A stretch of DNA of 64,000 nucleotides from Ixodes scapularis. Its lineage: Eukaryota > Arthropoda > Arachnida > Ixodida > Ixodidae. Both the position numbers and the translations under genes were made by a program. Position 1 is the first letter of the stretch; every line of letters begins with the position of its first letter. The stretch is taken from positions 126,969,094-127,033,093 of the forward strand of contig NW_024609857.1 in NCBI RefSeq assembly GCF_016920785.2. Direction: 5' to 3'. The notes beneath the pieces are model-generated. The model made no database searches and was not told the origin of the DNA. It saw only the letters and a program-made list of their open reading frames with translations. Of this stretch, positions 44,489 through 55,150 are shown piece by piece.

Positions 44489-44560
44489 CACCGATGGTAG
44501 AGCACTCCACTGAAAATGGAGAGGCCCCTGGTTCGGTACCAGGACCAGGCGGATATTTTC
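44489..44560 (+). repeat. tRNA-Phe-like sequence abutting the SINE
   Basis: GATGGTAGAGC (D-arm remainder), a perfect anticodon stem CTCCA-CTGAAAA-TGGAG with anticodon GAA, and a perfect T stem CCTGG-TTCGGTA-CCAGG. The 5' acceptor half is missing because the antisense SINE joins here. It may be the head of a second SINE family derived from tRNA-Phe or a truncated tRNA-Phe pseudogene. Confidence 0.65.
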
Positions 44561-45018
44561 AGTCGTGCACCGGCCACCTGGCTGCGTTTGGAGATTAGTC
44601 CTTTGTCCCCTTTCTCCAGGGATCATTATCGTTACTCTGGTACAGTGGTCTGCAATGAGCTAGAACGCACAAACTGCAATAAGGCAGTACAGACAGCACC
44701 ATACAAATGCTATCAAGTGCTCGGCAGAGTGCGGAGAGGTATCGCGTGTAGGGGGTGCTTCTACGAAGTTGAACATGCTCACTTCTGCCAACGCTTTCGC
44801 TTGTCACCCCCTTGGCTCTGCAATCTGCACTGCCTGATCGCTGTTCACACAATTTAACTCATATCTCGGACCACTGTACTAACCATTATCCCTGAGAGCC
44901 CTTTAATGGTACCATACACTCATGATTTACAGTAGATATTATAATAGAAAGTCCCTACAACACTAAACAACACTACTAATGCTCGAGCTATTAAGAATTT
45001 ATCCGATTTTTATATAAC
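44561..45018. other. No gene recognised
   Basis: Probable SINE body following the tRNA-Phe-like head, then ordinary DNA. No frames of note. Confidence 0.4.
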
Positions 45019-45199
45019 ATCCTATACTTCGCTTCAGCTTAACTCCAGACGCAGCCAATGCTACAAGTGTGAGCATGTGGTCCTGCACAGTGCTTGCAAT
45101 GCACAAGCGCGCGTGCTTGGCAGAAACACTGAAAGCCTAGAGCGCACGCTTGTAGCATTGGCTGTATCTGGACTTAAGCTGAAACAAAGTATAATGGGA
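45019..45199. repeat. Foldback repeat, about 180 bp
   Basis: Arms of about 48 bp (CTTCAGCTTAACTCCAGACG, CAGCCAATGCTACAAG on the left; CTTGTAGCATTGGCTG, CTTAAGCTGAAACAAAG on the right) enclose an 85-bp loop with its own GCACAAGCGCGCGTGCTTG palindrome. Confidence 0.85.
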
Positions 45200-45250
45200 T
45201 GATTATTGATGTTCAAAATGTATAGGCATGATTGTCTTGCACGTCACAGT

Positions 45251-45337
45251 AAATTTCAATGCTTTTCTCCTTAACTCGGCTAATCTTCTTTAGATTTCAA
45301 TGCTTTTCTCCCCTACTCGGCTAGTCTTCTTTTATTA
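45251..45337 (+). repeat. 42-bp tandem duplication
   Basis: ATTTCAATGCTTTTCTCC followed by an ACTCGGCTA/GTCTTCTTT block occurs twice in a row with few differences. Confidence 0.8.
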
Positions 45338-47640
45338 AAAGGCATACCAGATTTGCCATGGCTTACAAGAGTGCTGGACTTGAGCCCCCGTTCTCATAGG
45401 AAAACAAAACAGCTTGTAATAATGAGAATTGTTGAGGATTAGGGGAATAAAAAAGAGTATGAGCAAGGAAGAGCGATCCAATTTGAGACCAGGACAAGAC
45501 AGCCAGGTCGGTGGGCTACAAAGGGAGTTGCCTCCTTGTAAGACAAAGCCCCAGAGGTGCCCGTGGGATGTTACAGGCAGTGGGAGAGGGCCAAAGCTCC
45601 TTATAGACCAAAACTGGCAAGAACCCAACCAATTAACAGCAAGGGAACAGTGCAATTTGACAGAGGACAAAAAAAAAAGTGCTCAGACACGCTGCTGACG
45701 CTCATTTGAGGGTTTATTTTCAAGAAAACCAAAAAAAGAATACAAGAAAAAAAAAGACAATTCATAAAACAATTTTTAACATGCCATATCATTTTCACAC
45801 AGATCTGCCATAATTCTTGATAAAACAAAACCCGTCACCCCCCGGTATACCGACGGAACGCTAAAACATTCGTCTTCCCTTCTCGATAAAATGAAAAAGG
45901 CCCTATCAATTTCCCTGTCTTATTTCTGCTACGCGCCAAGATCGTCAAATCATTGACCGAAGGGGTGCAGCCACACCTATTGAAATGCACCCCAAGGTGG
46001 CCTGAGGGGGAGGAACGGAAAGAAAGGGAATGCTCCCTCACATTCACATATCTCCTTATCTGTCCATGGTACAATCTACGACAAGGGAGGAGGATCTGAT
46101 ACCAACACCTGTGGCACATAGGACAAAGGAAGTGCAGTGGTTAACATCAGATTGAGAGTCCTGGGTTCCACCTCGGTTTGCGGCACTGAAAAGACCACTG
46201 GCAAACTCTGCTTGTTAGCCAAAGATTTGACTTGGTGAAAAAGGGTGTGAACATAGGGTATCACCACTGGTCTGGATGTCAGTTAACAGAGACAGCCAAA
46301 CCTTAACAGTCATCACAGGGAAACCCACCGAGGTAAGGCTGGAGACTTGTAAGCATACTGTTCTCGCATCTATGTCAACATGACTTTAACAATGAAGCTC
46401 GTTTGCATGATGCAGCAATCACGTGCTTCACCAGCTTAAAATGTGTCGAATCATGTAGCATTAGCCCCTTTTTAGAATGTGGTTCATAGGACCAACAGAT
46501 GTGAGGGGGCTTAAGAGCAAGTTTCAAGCCTAAATATTGCAAAACCTTACCTGTGGATGTCTCATACATTGATTTTAACCCGAAGAAACACTCCTTAAAA
46601 TTGCCCAATGAAAGTGACAAAGAGCGATTAGCTACAGATGTCTGTCCAGGCGAGAACCCAGCAACTGCCGCTGACCAGAGAGACCGAACAACATTTCACT
46701 GAAGTAAGACTAGAAAATCAGTCAATCCAGATTGATCTTGACATCTCATGCAGGGGCGGACGCAGGTATTTTCGAAGGGGGGGGGGGGGGGGGGTCAGCG
46801 TATCATATAATTATCCCCCCCCCCCCCCCTTTCCCGACCCTGAACTTCTACAGATGCAGAATTCAAGAGGGGAGTCAGGACATCTGGACCTCCCCTCTGA
46901 ATCCACCACTTTCATGTGCTGTGAATTGGAAGGGTCACAACGGAAATGGCAAGCAGCCATTATGAACACTTGGGGGGTAGCGCAATGATTTTAATGTTGA
47001 AATAATTTGCAGTTTGTATTTTTTATATTGTTTATCAAAGCACCAGTGAGAAAAAACGTGTCATCTTCCCCCGAAAATCTGCTATTCTGCTGCGTAACTG
47101 CGCAAGAAAAAAAAAGAAAAAAAAAATTATCGGCCAATCTGCAGCTGCGTGTAGCGGTTATAGAAACTACAGTGGCATGTCACTGGGGTACATGCAGAAG
47201 TCTACCAAACCTGTCCCCTCTCCTGCTACACTCACCGGCGGGCTTGTGGCAAACCGTTTTTTGTGCGGATCGCTCGCCACGACCTTTGGCAATGCTAATT
47301 CTTGGAAAGTCGACAATGGAGCTTTTTCCAGTAACGAGCGCCACCTGGGGAGTTGTCTTTGAACTACAAATGAAGGGCAGCCCAACTTGCCTCCGCCTGC
47401 CAGAATACATTGGCATCATGCCGTTGTATTGATCTTCGTTGCCCTTTTAGGCCTGTTCACACACTTGCAACTCCTTACAACTGAGTGCTTTGAAATCTCT
47501 TAAAACTTCTTAGTCAAGAGAACACACTGGCAGCCTAGCGGCATTTACGCGGTGACCCTGGAATTGCATTTCACAAGAGCGGAGGTTTTGCGGTGTTGGG
47601 GGAAGCGCACATATGCATGCACGTAACATAGGCTGCACCT
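45338..47640. other. No gene recognised; one G-run/C-run repeat
   Basis: Frames up to 141 codons (47007-47432) show no recognisable domain. At 46751 CAGGGGCGGACGCAGG leads into a G run (46779-46794) and a C run (46815-46830), the style of the small element at 2889, but flanking octamers do not match. Confidence 0.45.
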
Positions 47641-47710
47641 CTCGAATGGCATGAGCGACCGCTGTGTTTCGCGCCGAGCCCGAGAGATGGCGCAGCGGCC
47701 GCGGGCGGGA

Positions 47711-47969
47711 CAGAGCCGTTTATACTGAGAGAGTTTGGCCGATGGGCGGAGCTTGTTGGCCGCTAGAACAAGCAGATTTCGCGATAACACAATATGGCGT
47801 TACTTCTTTGTCTTGTTCATTCCCGAGAAATCGCGTAGAGTTCCTATGAGTCAGAGCCACAATATGGCGGACGGAAGTAGTCATCCCCCGGTTGTCAGAC
47901 TACACTGCTGTGGTTGTCAGACTGTCAAAATCTCCTTAAGGCCAAACTCTCTCAGTATAAACGGCTCTG
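47711..47969. mobile_element. hAT MITE with perfect 30-bp terminal inverted repeats
   Basis: 259 bp. The ends start CAGAGCCGTTTATACTGAGA and are exact inverted copies over 30 bp, closing with GTTTGGCC. The octamer GGGCGGGA stands on both sides (47703-47710 and 47970-47977) without mismatch, so the insertion is recent and complete. The inner terminal sequence GAGAGAGTTTGG links it to the 1.88-kb element at 37055-38933. The GTTGTCAGACT stretch inside is duplicated. Confidence 0.93.
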
Positions 47970-47977
47970 GGGCGGGA

Positions 47978-48305
47978 GCGGTGAGGCGAGGTGAGGAAGA
48001 CGAAGTTGTCGGGCGGAACGCGAGGGTTAGAGACAGGAGCGATACCGTTGCGCGCAGGTATGCGAAGGAATAAAGTGTTTAAGAGATTTCTTGCGTGTGA
48101 GTACGACCGAGGCAACCAGTGACGAGGTACGTCACAGCGGGACTTCAGAGGTAAAATGTGCGTAATACCTATTAGAAAAGGTTGTATATAACATTGACAA
48201 AAGTTTTTCCGAGCCAAGAAAGGATGATGTGCGAGAGAAATAAAAAATATGCAGCAGGACCACCAAGTTCCCACCTGGCAGTCCCGCAATCTACCTGCTA
48301 CCCAA
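47978..48305. other. No gene recognised
   Basis: GC-rich then AT-rich DNA between two transposons. Confidence 0.4.
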
Positions 48306-48307
48306 TA

Positions 48308-51087
48308 CAGTGCAATCCACTTATAACGATACCAGATATAACAAGTGCTGCTTATAACGATCAGTTTCTAGAGTTTCAAGACTAGAAATGCCCAGCTTCT
48401 AGTCCAGATACAACAATAAAAGGTTATAAAGATTGAATTATCAGGTTTTCTAATTATCATTATAAGTGGAGCCCTGCATATCTTGGATTATCTGCGGATA
48501 TCCACAGTAAACTGGCGGAAGCAGATAAAAATCAGACAAATTTTGGCGGATTGCGGATCAGATGCGGATGTCAGGGACTGCGGATAAGGATATTTGCGGA
48601 TCCGGATCTACATTTTTGCCCGGTGGCGTTCACAGGGGTGGAACTCATAAAATGCAATTTGGAGCAGCTGAAACAGCTGTTTTGAAGCAGGTTGGGAGCA
48701 GCTAAGACTACATTCTGCAGCAGGCTAGGAGCAGCTCAGATCAGTTTTCACTGAACTTCAGCTAGTGTCTTAGACAAGCACGGGAGAAATTTCAATTGTG
48801 CTTAGCAGCACGGATAACATGAGTGGTTGGGGATTTAGGTAGATGGGATAACAGTGTAACAGATGCAAAAACACTTTGTAAGCCTTAATGAGAACCAAAA
48901 AGCAAGTACCATACATTTCTGAAGACAGTGTCCTTGATTGTTTTTGAGTGGCTTTCAGCTGCTCAAAATTCAAACTGCAATGCTTATCGCACAACCCACA
49001 CGTGCTCAACACAGTTATTATATGTGCGAACCACGTGACGTGTGTAAGCAACGGACCTGCAGCTGCGCAAAGGAACAGGGCAACAAATTTTGAGTTTATC
49101 CTGTTGTGTAACTCAATATCGAAGCAGCAGACCACGATTAACGGAGTTATCGTATTCGAAGCGATAAGCAGGAGCAAGGTTAACGTACGCCGAGGAGATC
49201 TACCGTTCGCGTAAGTGCTGCTGGCCAGTAATGTTTCAAATAGGGCCACGTTTCAGTTCTACCAAATCACGAACTACTTTGCGTGAATGCGGTTCCAACT
49301 TTTAACAATAAAGTACTAAAAGGAATCTTTTGCTTATTTGTTTTCAACTGGCTGACGTCCCGATCCCGGGCCGCAGAGCCTCACGCAATCTGATGCTTAA
49401 CGACTTGACCTCACCTCGGCCGACTTGCTTAACCGCTTATGGTTGAAGAATAACAACCCAGTAGCAGGTAATGTAGCGCTTGGAACCCGAATCCCAGTTT
49501 TTTCGCGCGCTTCCGACTCGGGATACACAGGGAGAGTAAACAGAACAAACGACTGCAAGGCCAACCAGGCTAAACACGCTCATTGTTGCCAGTCAAGTCG
49601 ATAGAAACCGAAACCAAGTCAAAACAGAATTTTTTTTGCTGCACGTTTTGCGATTTAGTGCATAAAGGCGCAAGGTATTGGCTGTGGCGCAGTTTCTGCA
49701 ACAAGGTGCAGGATGGCGCAGACAAATGCGTTTGGCGCAAAATGGCGCAGCAGTTCCACCCCTGCACTCAGTTCGTCGACTGACGTTTCATCTACAGATC
49801 GTTTCGTTGACACGCAATGTTTGATCAAAAGGCTTCCTGTGTTTGTTTCATCGAAAAACCTGACACGTTTTGTCAAACACAACCCTGTTATTTTCGTAAC
49901 AAACGTTTTGCGTCTCACCTGGATTACAGGGGAAAGGAAGGCATGGTTTGGTTAGCAGGCCTTAGTGAATCGCACGCTAGCTTTTAGCGGCTTAGTGAAG
50001 AAATGCGTTGTCAACAATACAACAAACAGTCTGTCCATGAAACGTATTTCCACAAAACGTTTTTCGAAGAAAGGATAGGAATTCTAAGAAAGATCTGATT
50101 CTCACTAAAGATCGCTTCAGTTAATGCGTCCCATCTCATCAAAAATGCTATCTGTACAAAAAGCAAAGAATGCAGGGCATCAATCGTCCTGAAAAAGCTA
50201 GTACATTGACCGGGAAAGAACGGAGAATTTTCTCCAGGCAAAGAAAACCTCAAACGTACAAGTCACAAGAAAGTAGAAGAAACGTCCCCCTCTCTGCAAA
50301 GAGTAGTGTGGTCATGATTCCAAAAACAAAAGACCCTGTGGCGGCCACAGTTTGTAAAGTTTCAGAATCAACAGCGCACGCAAATAGGCAGCCCGTAAAC
50401 TGCCTGTGTGTTTCTTTTTTGTATGCTTAGCGTCCTAGCCAAAAAGTCTGGTAGTTCATATTCGTCCAACTACAACAAACACCCTGCGTCGTGGCCGGAC
50501 GAATATGAACCACTTTATTTTTGATTGTTTGATGGAACTGAAATGTCATAATTTAATATGCCCTTTTTTAACTTTTATGTTTCAAAAGTATGCGTCTGCA
50601 TAAAATAGGTGTTACAAAACAAAAAATACATAAATATATGTATCCTTTTTGTGCGCTTCTTTTGGGCAGAGTTTCGCGGACTCCTAGGATGATCGCATAA
50701 CTGAGATCATTTTTCCTTCTATGCGTAGTGTCTCGGGAAGGCTGATCGCTTTTAATATAAATATGATGAAACTGATAATGATAAAATGATATCCCCTTTG
50801 AATGGTGACCCGAAGATTTCTTTGTACAAAAATAAAAAAACAACATAAAAATGCTCTTTTTTTTTTTTTTTTTTTTTTCAGTTACGCTTGATGTTATGAT
50901 GTACAATGAATGCTTGGATTGTGAGTTGGATCTGGTTCCACATTTTGCGGATGCGGTTCGGATTCAGATAAAAAGTCTGCAGATGCGTATTGCATACAAT
51001 AATGTAAAAAGTTTGTGGATGCGGTTCGGATGCGGATTAATCAAACTGTTATCCACGCAGGGCTCTAGTTATAAGTGGATTGCACTG
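48308..51087. mobile_element. TA-flanked mariner/pogo-type MITE split by a hAT
   Basis: CAGTGCAATCCACTTATAAC at 48308 is exactly inverted at 51068-51087, with TA directly outside both ends (48306-48307 and 51088-51089). A CAGT start with a TA duplication points to the pogo/Tigger branch of Tc1/mariner. Removing the inner hAT leaves an element of only about 170 bp, so it is a MITE. Confidence 0.85.
48467..51067. mobile_element. 2.6-kb hAT element inserted in the mariner-type MITE
   Basis: The right end reads inward TAGAGCCCTGCGTGGATAAC; the left TGGAGCCCTGCATATC is the same with one change in the first five bases. The octamers ATTATAAG (48459-48466) and GTTATAAG (51068-51075) match at 7 of 8. 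Subterminal zones on both sides are rich in GCGGAT (48490-48610 and 50910-51045). No frame resembles a hAT transposase; the 159-codon minus frame at 48770-49249 is unidentified. Confidence 0.75.
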
Positions 51088-51089
51088 TA

Positions 51090-53269
51090 GATGGTGTCAG
51101 TGTGTCCTCTCGTTGTAAGAGATTTTAAGAGGTTCGAAGGCACTCTGTCTTAAAATTCGCAAGTGTGAGAACGGGCCTTTATGCCCCATACTCGAACAAG
51201 AATAGCCAAAAAGCATGAAATACGTGCTACGATAAGCGCTGAATACCCCGCCAAAATGGTGACAGCGGGAAACAAGAACAAGGAAGGGGGCGTATGCATG
51301 CGCAGAAGCTTACTGGAAAAAGGTCCATTGCTGGGGTCTTTGAAGAGAAAACCCAACCGGAAGCCAGGACCTAGGGTGCCTTCATGTGCGCTCTGCTTAG
51401 GGTGGTGGCATCTCGCCATTTTGTCTCACACGTTTATTTTTATTTTTTGTTCAGAAGCGCGTGAAAGAGCGTGGCCCTGCACGCGTTTGTGGCGTTGACT
51501 GTATTATGGCGACATTTTGTTTTCGTTGATTTCTTTGTAATTTACCCGTGAGCGCGCGCTGTCGGCATCAGGTACTACAAAGGGTGGCATCACCCTAAAC
51601 AGGACATTGAGGCACCCTACCAGGACCCATTTGCTTGAAGCTAATTAACTTTAACCATGGTAAAAAGTTTCCCTGCTAGGTATTTACAAGTACCTAGCCA
51701 AGTTTGGCGAGGGCAGAATGAGCGATCTCCATATTTTATTATGGGGGGTAGCTGGTGCTACCTACTGGTTGTAGCGAATGTAAGTGGCTTTCAAGGAAAA
51801 GTACCCGAAAAGGAGGGACCCAAGAATGTGCGCTACCGGGTTTTCGCGACGCAGTGCGGCAAACAGCTTAAGAAACAGTTTTTGTTACGTGTGGTACAGA
51901 TATTGGATAAGGTAAAACCAAATTAACCGTTGTTTGGAAAATTTCTAAATGTTTCGCAGTCTGAAGTGAAGACAAGCCTCGTTGAAATTTCGTTCTAAGT
52001 TCGAAAAGGACGATGAACTTCAGTCCTAGAAACGATCAGCAAGTGAACACCGAAAGGCGGGTGGTACACCGGCAGCATGGTTGGTCAGCATGTAAACTGT
52101 ATATAAAACCCATCATAAATTGAAAACCATGTAATTTGGTCTCAGTGATTATAGACCTATTACTAAATTACCCAAGCATCAAGAGAATGCTGAAAGTGTA
52201 ATTCCACGCTTCGCACGAGCTGGCCTTTCTCATAATAAAGATTCAAAGTAAATTATCATAATAAGACTTTGACGAACGCACATGCAAGGCAAAATTTGTT
52301 TTAGGCTTTTGCTTTAGAACAGTTACTACTTCAGACGCCAGCACATATAACTACACTTTTAGCGTGCACCCTGGTGCATGGGAAATTTAGCAAAAGGTCT
52401 ATTGGGGCACTGTCTGCTTTTGCATGCTATCATTACCCAGCTGATTGAGTCAAGGCAATCCACTATAGTATTCCAAAGACATTGCCATGCCTACAATTAC
52501 CGTATTCATTTAGGCTTAAGAATGTCGAAATCAAAAGTGGCAGCCTCCTGCACCATTCACTGCCGACTAACGCGCCTGAGATTGCAGCTACTATGATGTA
52601 TTGGTTCCACACCGAGCGACGCTCCCTCGCAGGGCCACCGCCATTTCTCCCCGCCGTACCAGTCACGTGACCTAAAATTCCTCCTCGTAGGGAAATGTGG
52701 TTAACTTTTGACCGGGATTAAAGTTAAAAGGGCAGTTCAACAATTTTTGTACTTCGTATGAATACCGCTCAAAATGAATCCCTGACGTTTATGACCAATA
52801 AAACACACATTCGTTTTTCTCCCCATGCAATAAACATCACAAAAACAAAAATTATTGAAAAACGAGCAGCGTTGACTCCCTGAACTCGCAGCCACAAGAT
52901 CTGGAGCCGATAAAGTGCCACCTATGTTGATCATAGCCACGCACTGAGGTTGGCAAAGCACAGGACACGTGCTAAGTTCCAGATATTGTTAGGCTTCGGC
53001 TATTGTCGTCATTGTTGTGATTAGAGACGGGTCACTACCCGTTAACACGCAGGTTCAGGCGAGTTGATCGGTCATTATGTACAGGGGGAACAGCACACCC
53101 GCAAAACAGTCACTCAAGTCCACACACAAAAAAAAAGACAATTACTCAGTGCTGACTAACAACTCTGGTATATTTACTTTTTTCTTTGTCTTCTTTTTGT
53201 ATTATGAACTAGAGCCATGGAAAATAATTGGTCTTATTTTCTTCAATGGGAAGCTAAACTGTAAACTAA
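51090..53269. other. No gene recognised
   Basis: Ordinary DNA with short frames. About 53078-53145 carries GGGGGAACAGCACACCCGCA, which recurs near 6980 as GGGGAAACAGCGCACCCGCA, a dispersed repeat fragment. Confidence 0.45.
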
Positions 53270-53592
53270 CTCAAATTGAAATTAATGTAAGGCTACGTAG
53301 TCTAATTTTTTATGACAAGGATAAAGACGGAGTACTAAAACCTCTCTCATTATGTTTTGCGGCATTCTCTACCTCAATGATTTCTCAACTTAAATTAAAA
53401 TTAATGTAAGGCTAGGTAGTCTAATCCTTTTTGTGATAAGGTTAAAGGCTGAGTATTAACACGTCTATCGTTACGTTTTGCTGTATTCCCTGCCTCAATT
53501 TCTCAATGAGAGAAACCATTGAGGCAGAGAATATCGCAAAACATAACGATAGATGTGTTAGTACACCATCCTTAACCCTATCACAAAAAGAA
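53270..53592. repeat. Three-unit array, two direct plus one inverted (about 130 bp each)
   Basis: Unit landmarks AATTAATGTAAGGCTA, AGTCTAAT, TATGTTTTGCGGCATTCTCT and CCTCAAT occur twice in direct order (53280-53385 and 53400-53500). A third copy follows inverted (TGAGGCAGAGAATATCGCAA, then TTAACCCTATCACAAAAAG). Units two and three form a hairpin with the loop at about 53505-53515. It abuts the right arm of the large inverted duplication. Confidence 0.85.
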
Positions 53593-53790
53593 TTCCCTGT
53601 CTGCACTAACCGTGTACAACAGCAAAAGTGGTAGAACATACATTTTAGCCAAGAGTATGGGATGTTGAACGCTATGCAGGCTACTGCTAAAATGAGAGAT
53701 TGTTTTTGTTATCTCAAATGTGAAGACATGTTGATATTTTTTATGGAAATGAGCTTGCAGTCAGTCAGTTTAATAAGACAAGCTAAAAAA

Positions 53791-54015
53791 GGGGGATCGG
53801 TGGACTAGCACACACCAGCTCGGAGCACGTGGAGCGAAAGCTCGCGCTGCAGAACCCAGGTATCCTGGGCTCAATTGCCACCCCTGCACGTTTCTATCTG
53901 GATGAGTATCGTACCGGCATGCGGCCGAATATCACTACTGCATGATGCACGTTAAAGACCCCAGGCTAGCGGTTGTACCAGTTGTACTGCACTGGCTAAA
54001 TTGATCATTTACAGC
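53791..54015 (+). repeat. tRNA-derived SINE, sense copy
   Basis: The head GGGGGATCGGTGGACTAGCA to TTGCCACCCC (53791-53886) has the class-II tRNA-like layout with a GAGCGAAAGCTC arm and B-box-like GGGCTCAATTGCC. The body follows through GATGAGTATCGTACCGGCAT and CGTTAAAGACCCCAGGCTAG to a CACTGGCTAAAT end. Confidence 0.8.
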
Positions 54016-54239
54016 AAGTGACTCGTCGCATCAATTATCAAGACAAGCTAAAACTGCTGTGTGGCAGAAGCTTTTGCTGTATGTGCCCCGAGCTGCAATA
54101 CGGTAGGAGGAAAGCCTTGGTAGGTAGGAAAGATTGCATGTTTTATCTTTACTGAAAAATATACTGGTTGAAGTTTCCAGTTAATTAATGACAGTCAAAA
54201 TGGGGAGTTTGTTGGCTGTACCATACGGTTGTGCAGGAA

Positions 54240-54375
54240 AATATATTGTTTGTTAGGATGTTAATGGTCGTTAAAGACCCTAGGCTAGCAGGGGTACTGC
54301 ACTGGCTACATTTCTCACCTACAGCTGAGACACCTGATGCCCACTGAGGCTGACTAACTTCCGGCTGCCTAAAGA
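54240..54375 (+). repeat. SINE body fragment in right arm
   Basis: Sense counterpart of 34215-34335: GTTAAAGACCCTAGGCTAGC, GCACTGGCTACATTTCTCAC, CTGAGACACCTGATGCCCAC. Confidence 0.75.
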
Positions 54376-54494
54376 CACACACAGAACATAATTGTTTTAG
54401 GGCTACAAAGTGATGTGACTAGGAAACTGTGTACAGATTGCGTAACATGCCATATGAGAAATTTAGTGCAACAAAAATCCGGTGAAGGGGATCC

Positions 54495-55150
54495 CATACC
54501 TGCCAACCTGTGGACTTTCAAATTTGTAAAAGTTCCGCAGCCGCGGCGGGGGGGGGGGGGGGTGAAGCGAAGCGATGTGCAGCTTAATGTCAGCCTGGCC
54601 AGCGTGCGAAACGCTCACATCACACGTGCACGTGCTACAGAATCCAAACTTCTCTCGCTTTTTGGGTGGCATGAAGCACGGAAATTTCGAGGTGTAGGTC
54701 TTCATGAACACCTGAAAGTACCTCTTTTGAGGTTTGGAGTTCGGCATTGCGCCGCAAAGCCACAGTGACCAAGAGAATGCTACAGTTACACGTGCAACAA
54801 ACACAGATGCCGTACTTCTGGCCTCGAAACTGGCCGAAGCAACAAGGCCCAACAACGTCTGAGCACGCCGAACCAACGTGCACGCGTGCACCGCCGAACA
54901 CAAGGCTTTGAGCTTTGGATTGGTTTTTGATCCGTGGCCACCGGATAGACAAATAGTTAGAACCACGACGCTGCTGTGGACGGTACCTATCGTCCTCTTG
55001 TGGCGGTGCAAGATACCGCCAACAATGGAGTTACAAAAACAAAAAAAAAAAAAAAAGGTTTTTGTAAGGTTTGAAGCAAGATTCGTAAAATCGTAAAATT
55101 ACTCCCAATTCATACATTTTACGAAAAATTAGGAAGAGTTGGCAGGTATG
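54495..55150. mobile_element. 656-bp DNA transposon present in one arm only
   Basis: Ends are inverted: CATACCTGCCAAC at the left, GTTGGCAGGTATG at the right. GGATCC flanks both sides (54489-54494 and 55151-55156). The left arm of the duplication carries the uninterrupted site (GGATCC once, about 34104-34109), so the insertion is proven and postdates the duplication. GGATCC is a palindrome, so the true duplication could be 2, 4 or 6 bp and the superfamily stays open. The interior has a G run (54548-54562) and an A run; no transposase. Confidence 0.85.

Noticed and set aside
46743..46919. Possible hAT element starting CAGGGGCGGACGCAGG
   Set aside because: A right end like AAGTGGTGGATTCAG can be proposed, but the flanking octamers (ATCTCATG and TCATGTGC) do not match, so I list only the G/C runs.
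47007..47432. 141-codon open frame
   Set aside because: No recognisable domain, overlapped by several antisense frames of similar length; consistent with chance.
48633..49764. Inner element with CAGGGGTGGAACT inverted ends inside the 2.6-kb hAT
   Set aside because: Ends look convincing, but flanks GGCGTTCA and CACTCAGT do not match; it may be two partial copies.
51657..51926. 89-codon frame with an even composition
   Set aside because: No similarity recognised, no clear splice sites or Kozak context supporting it.
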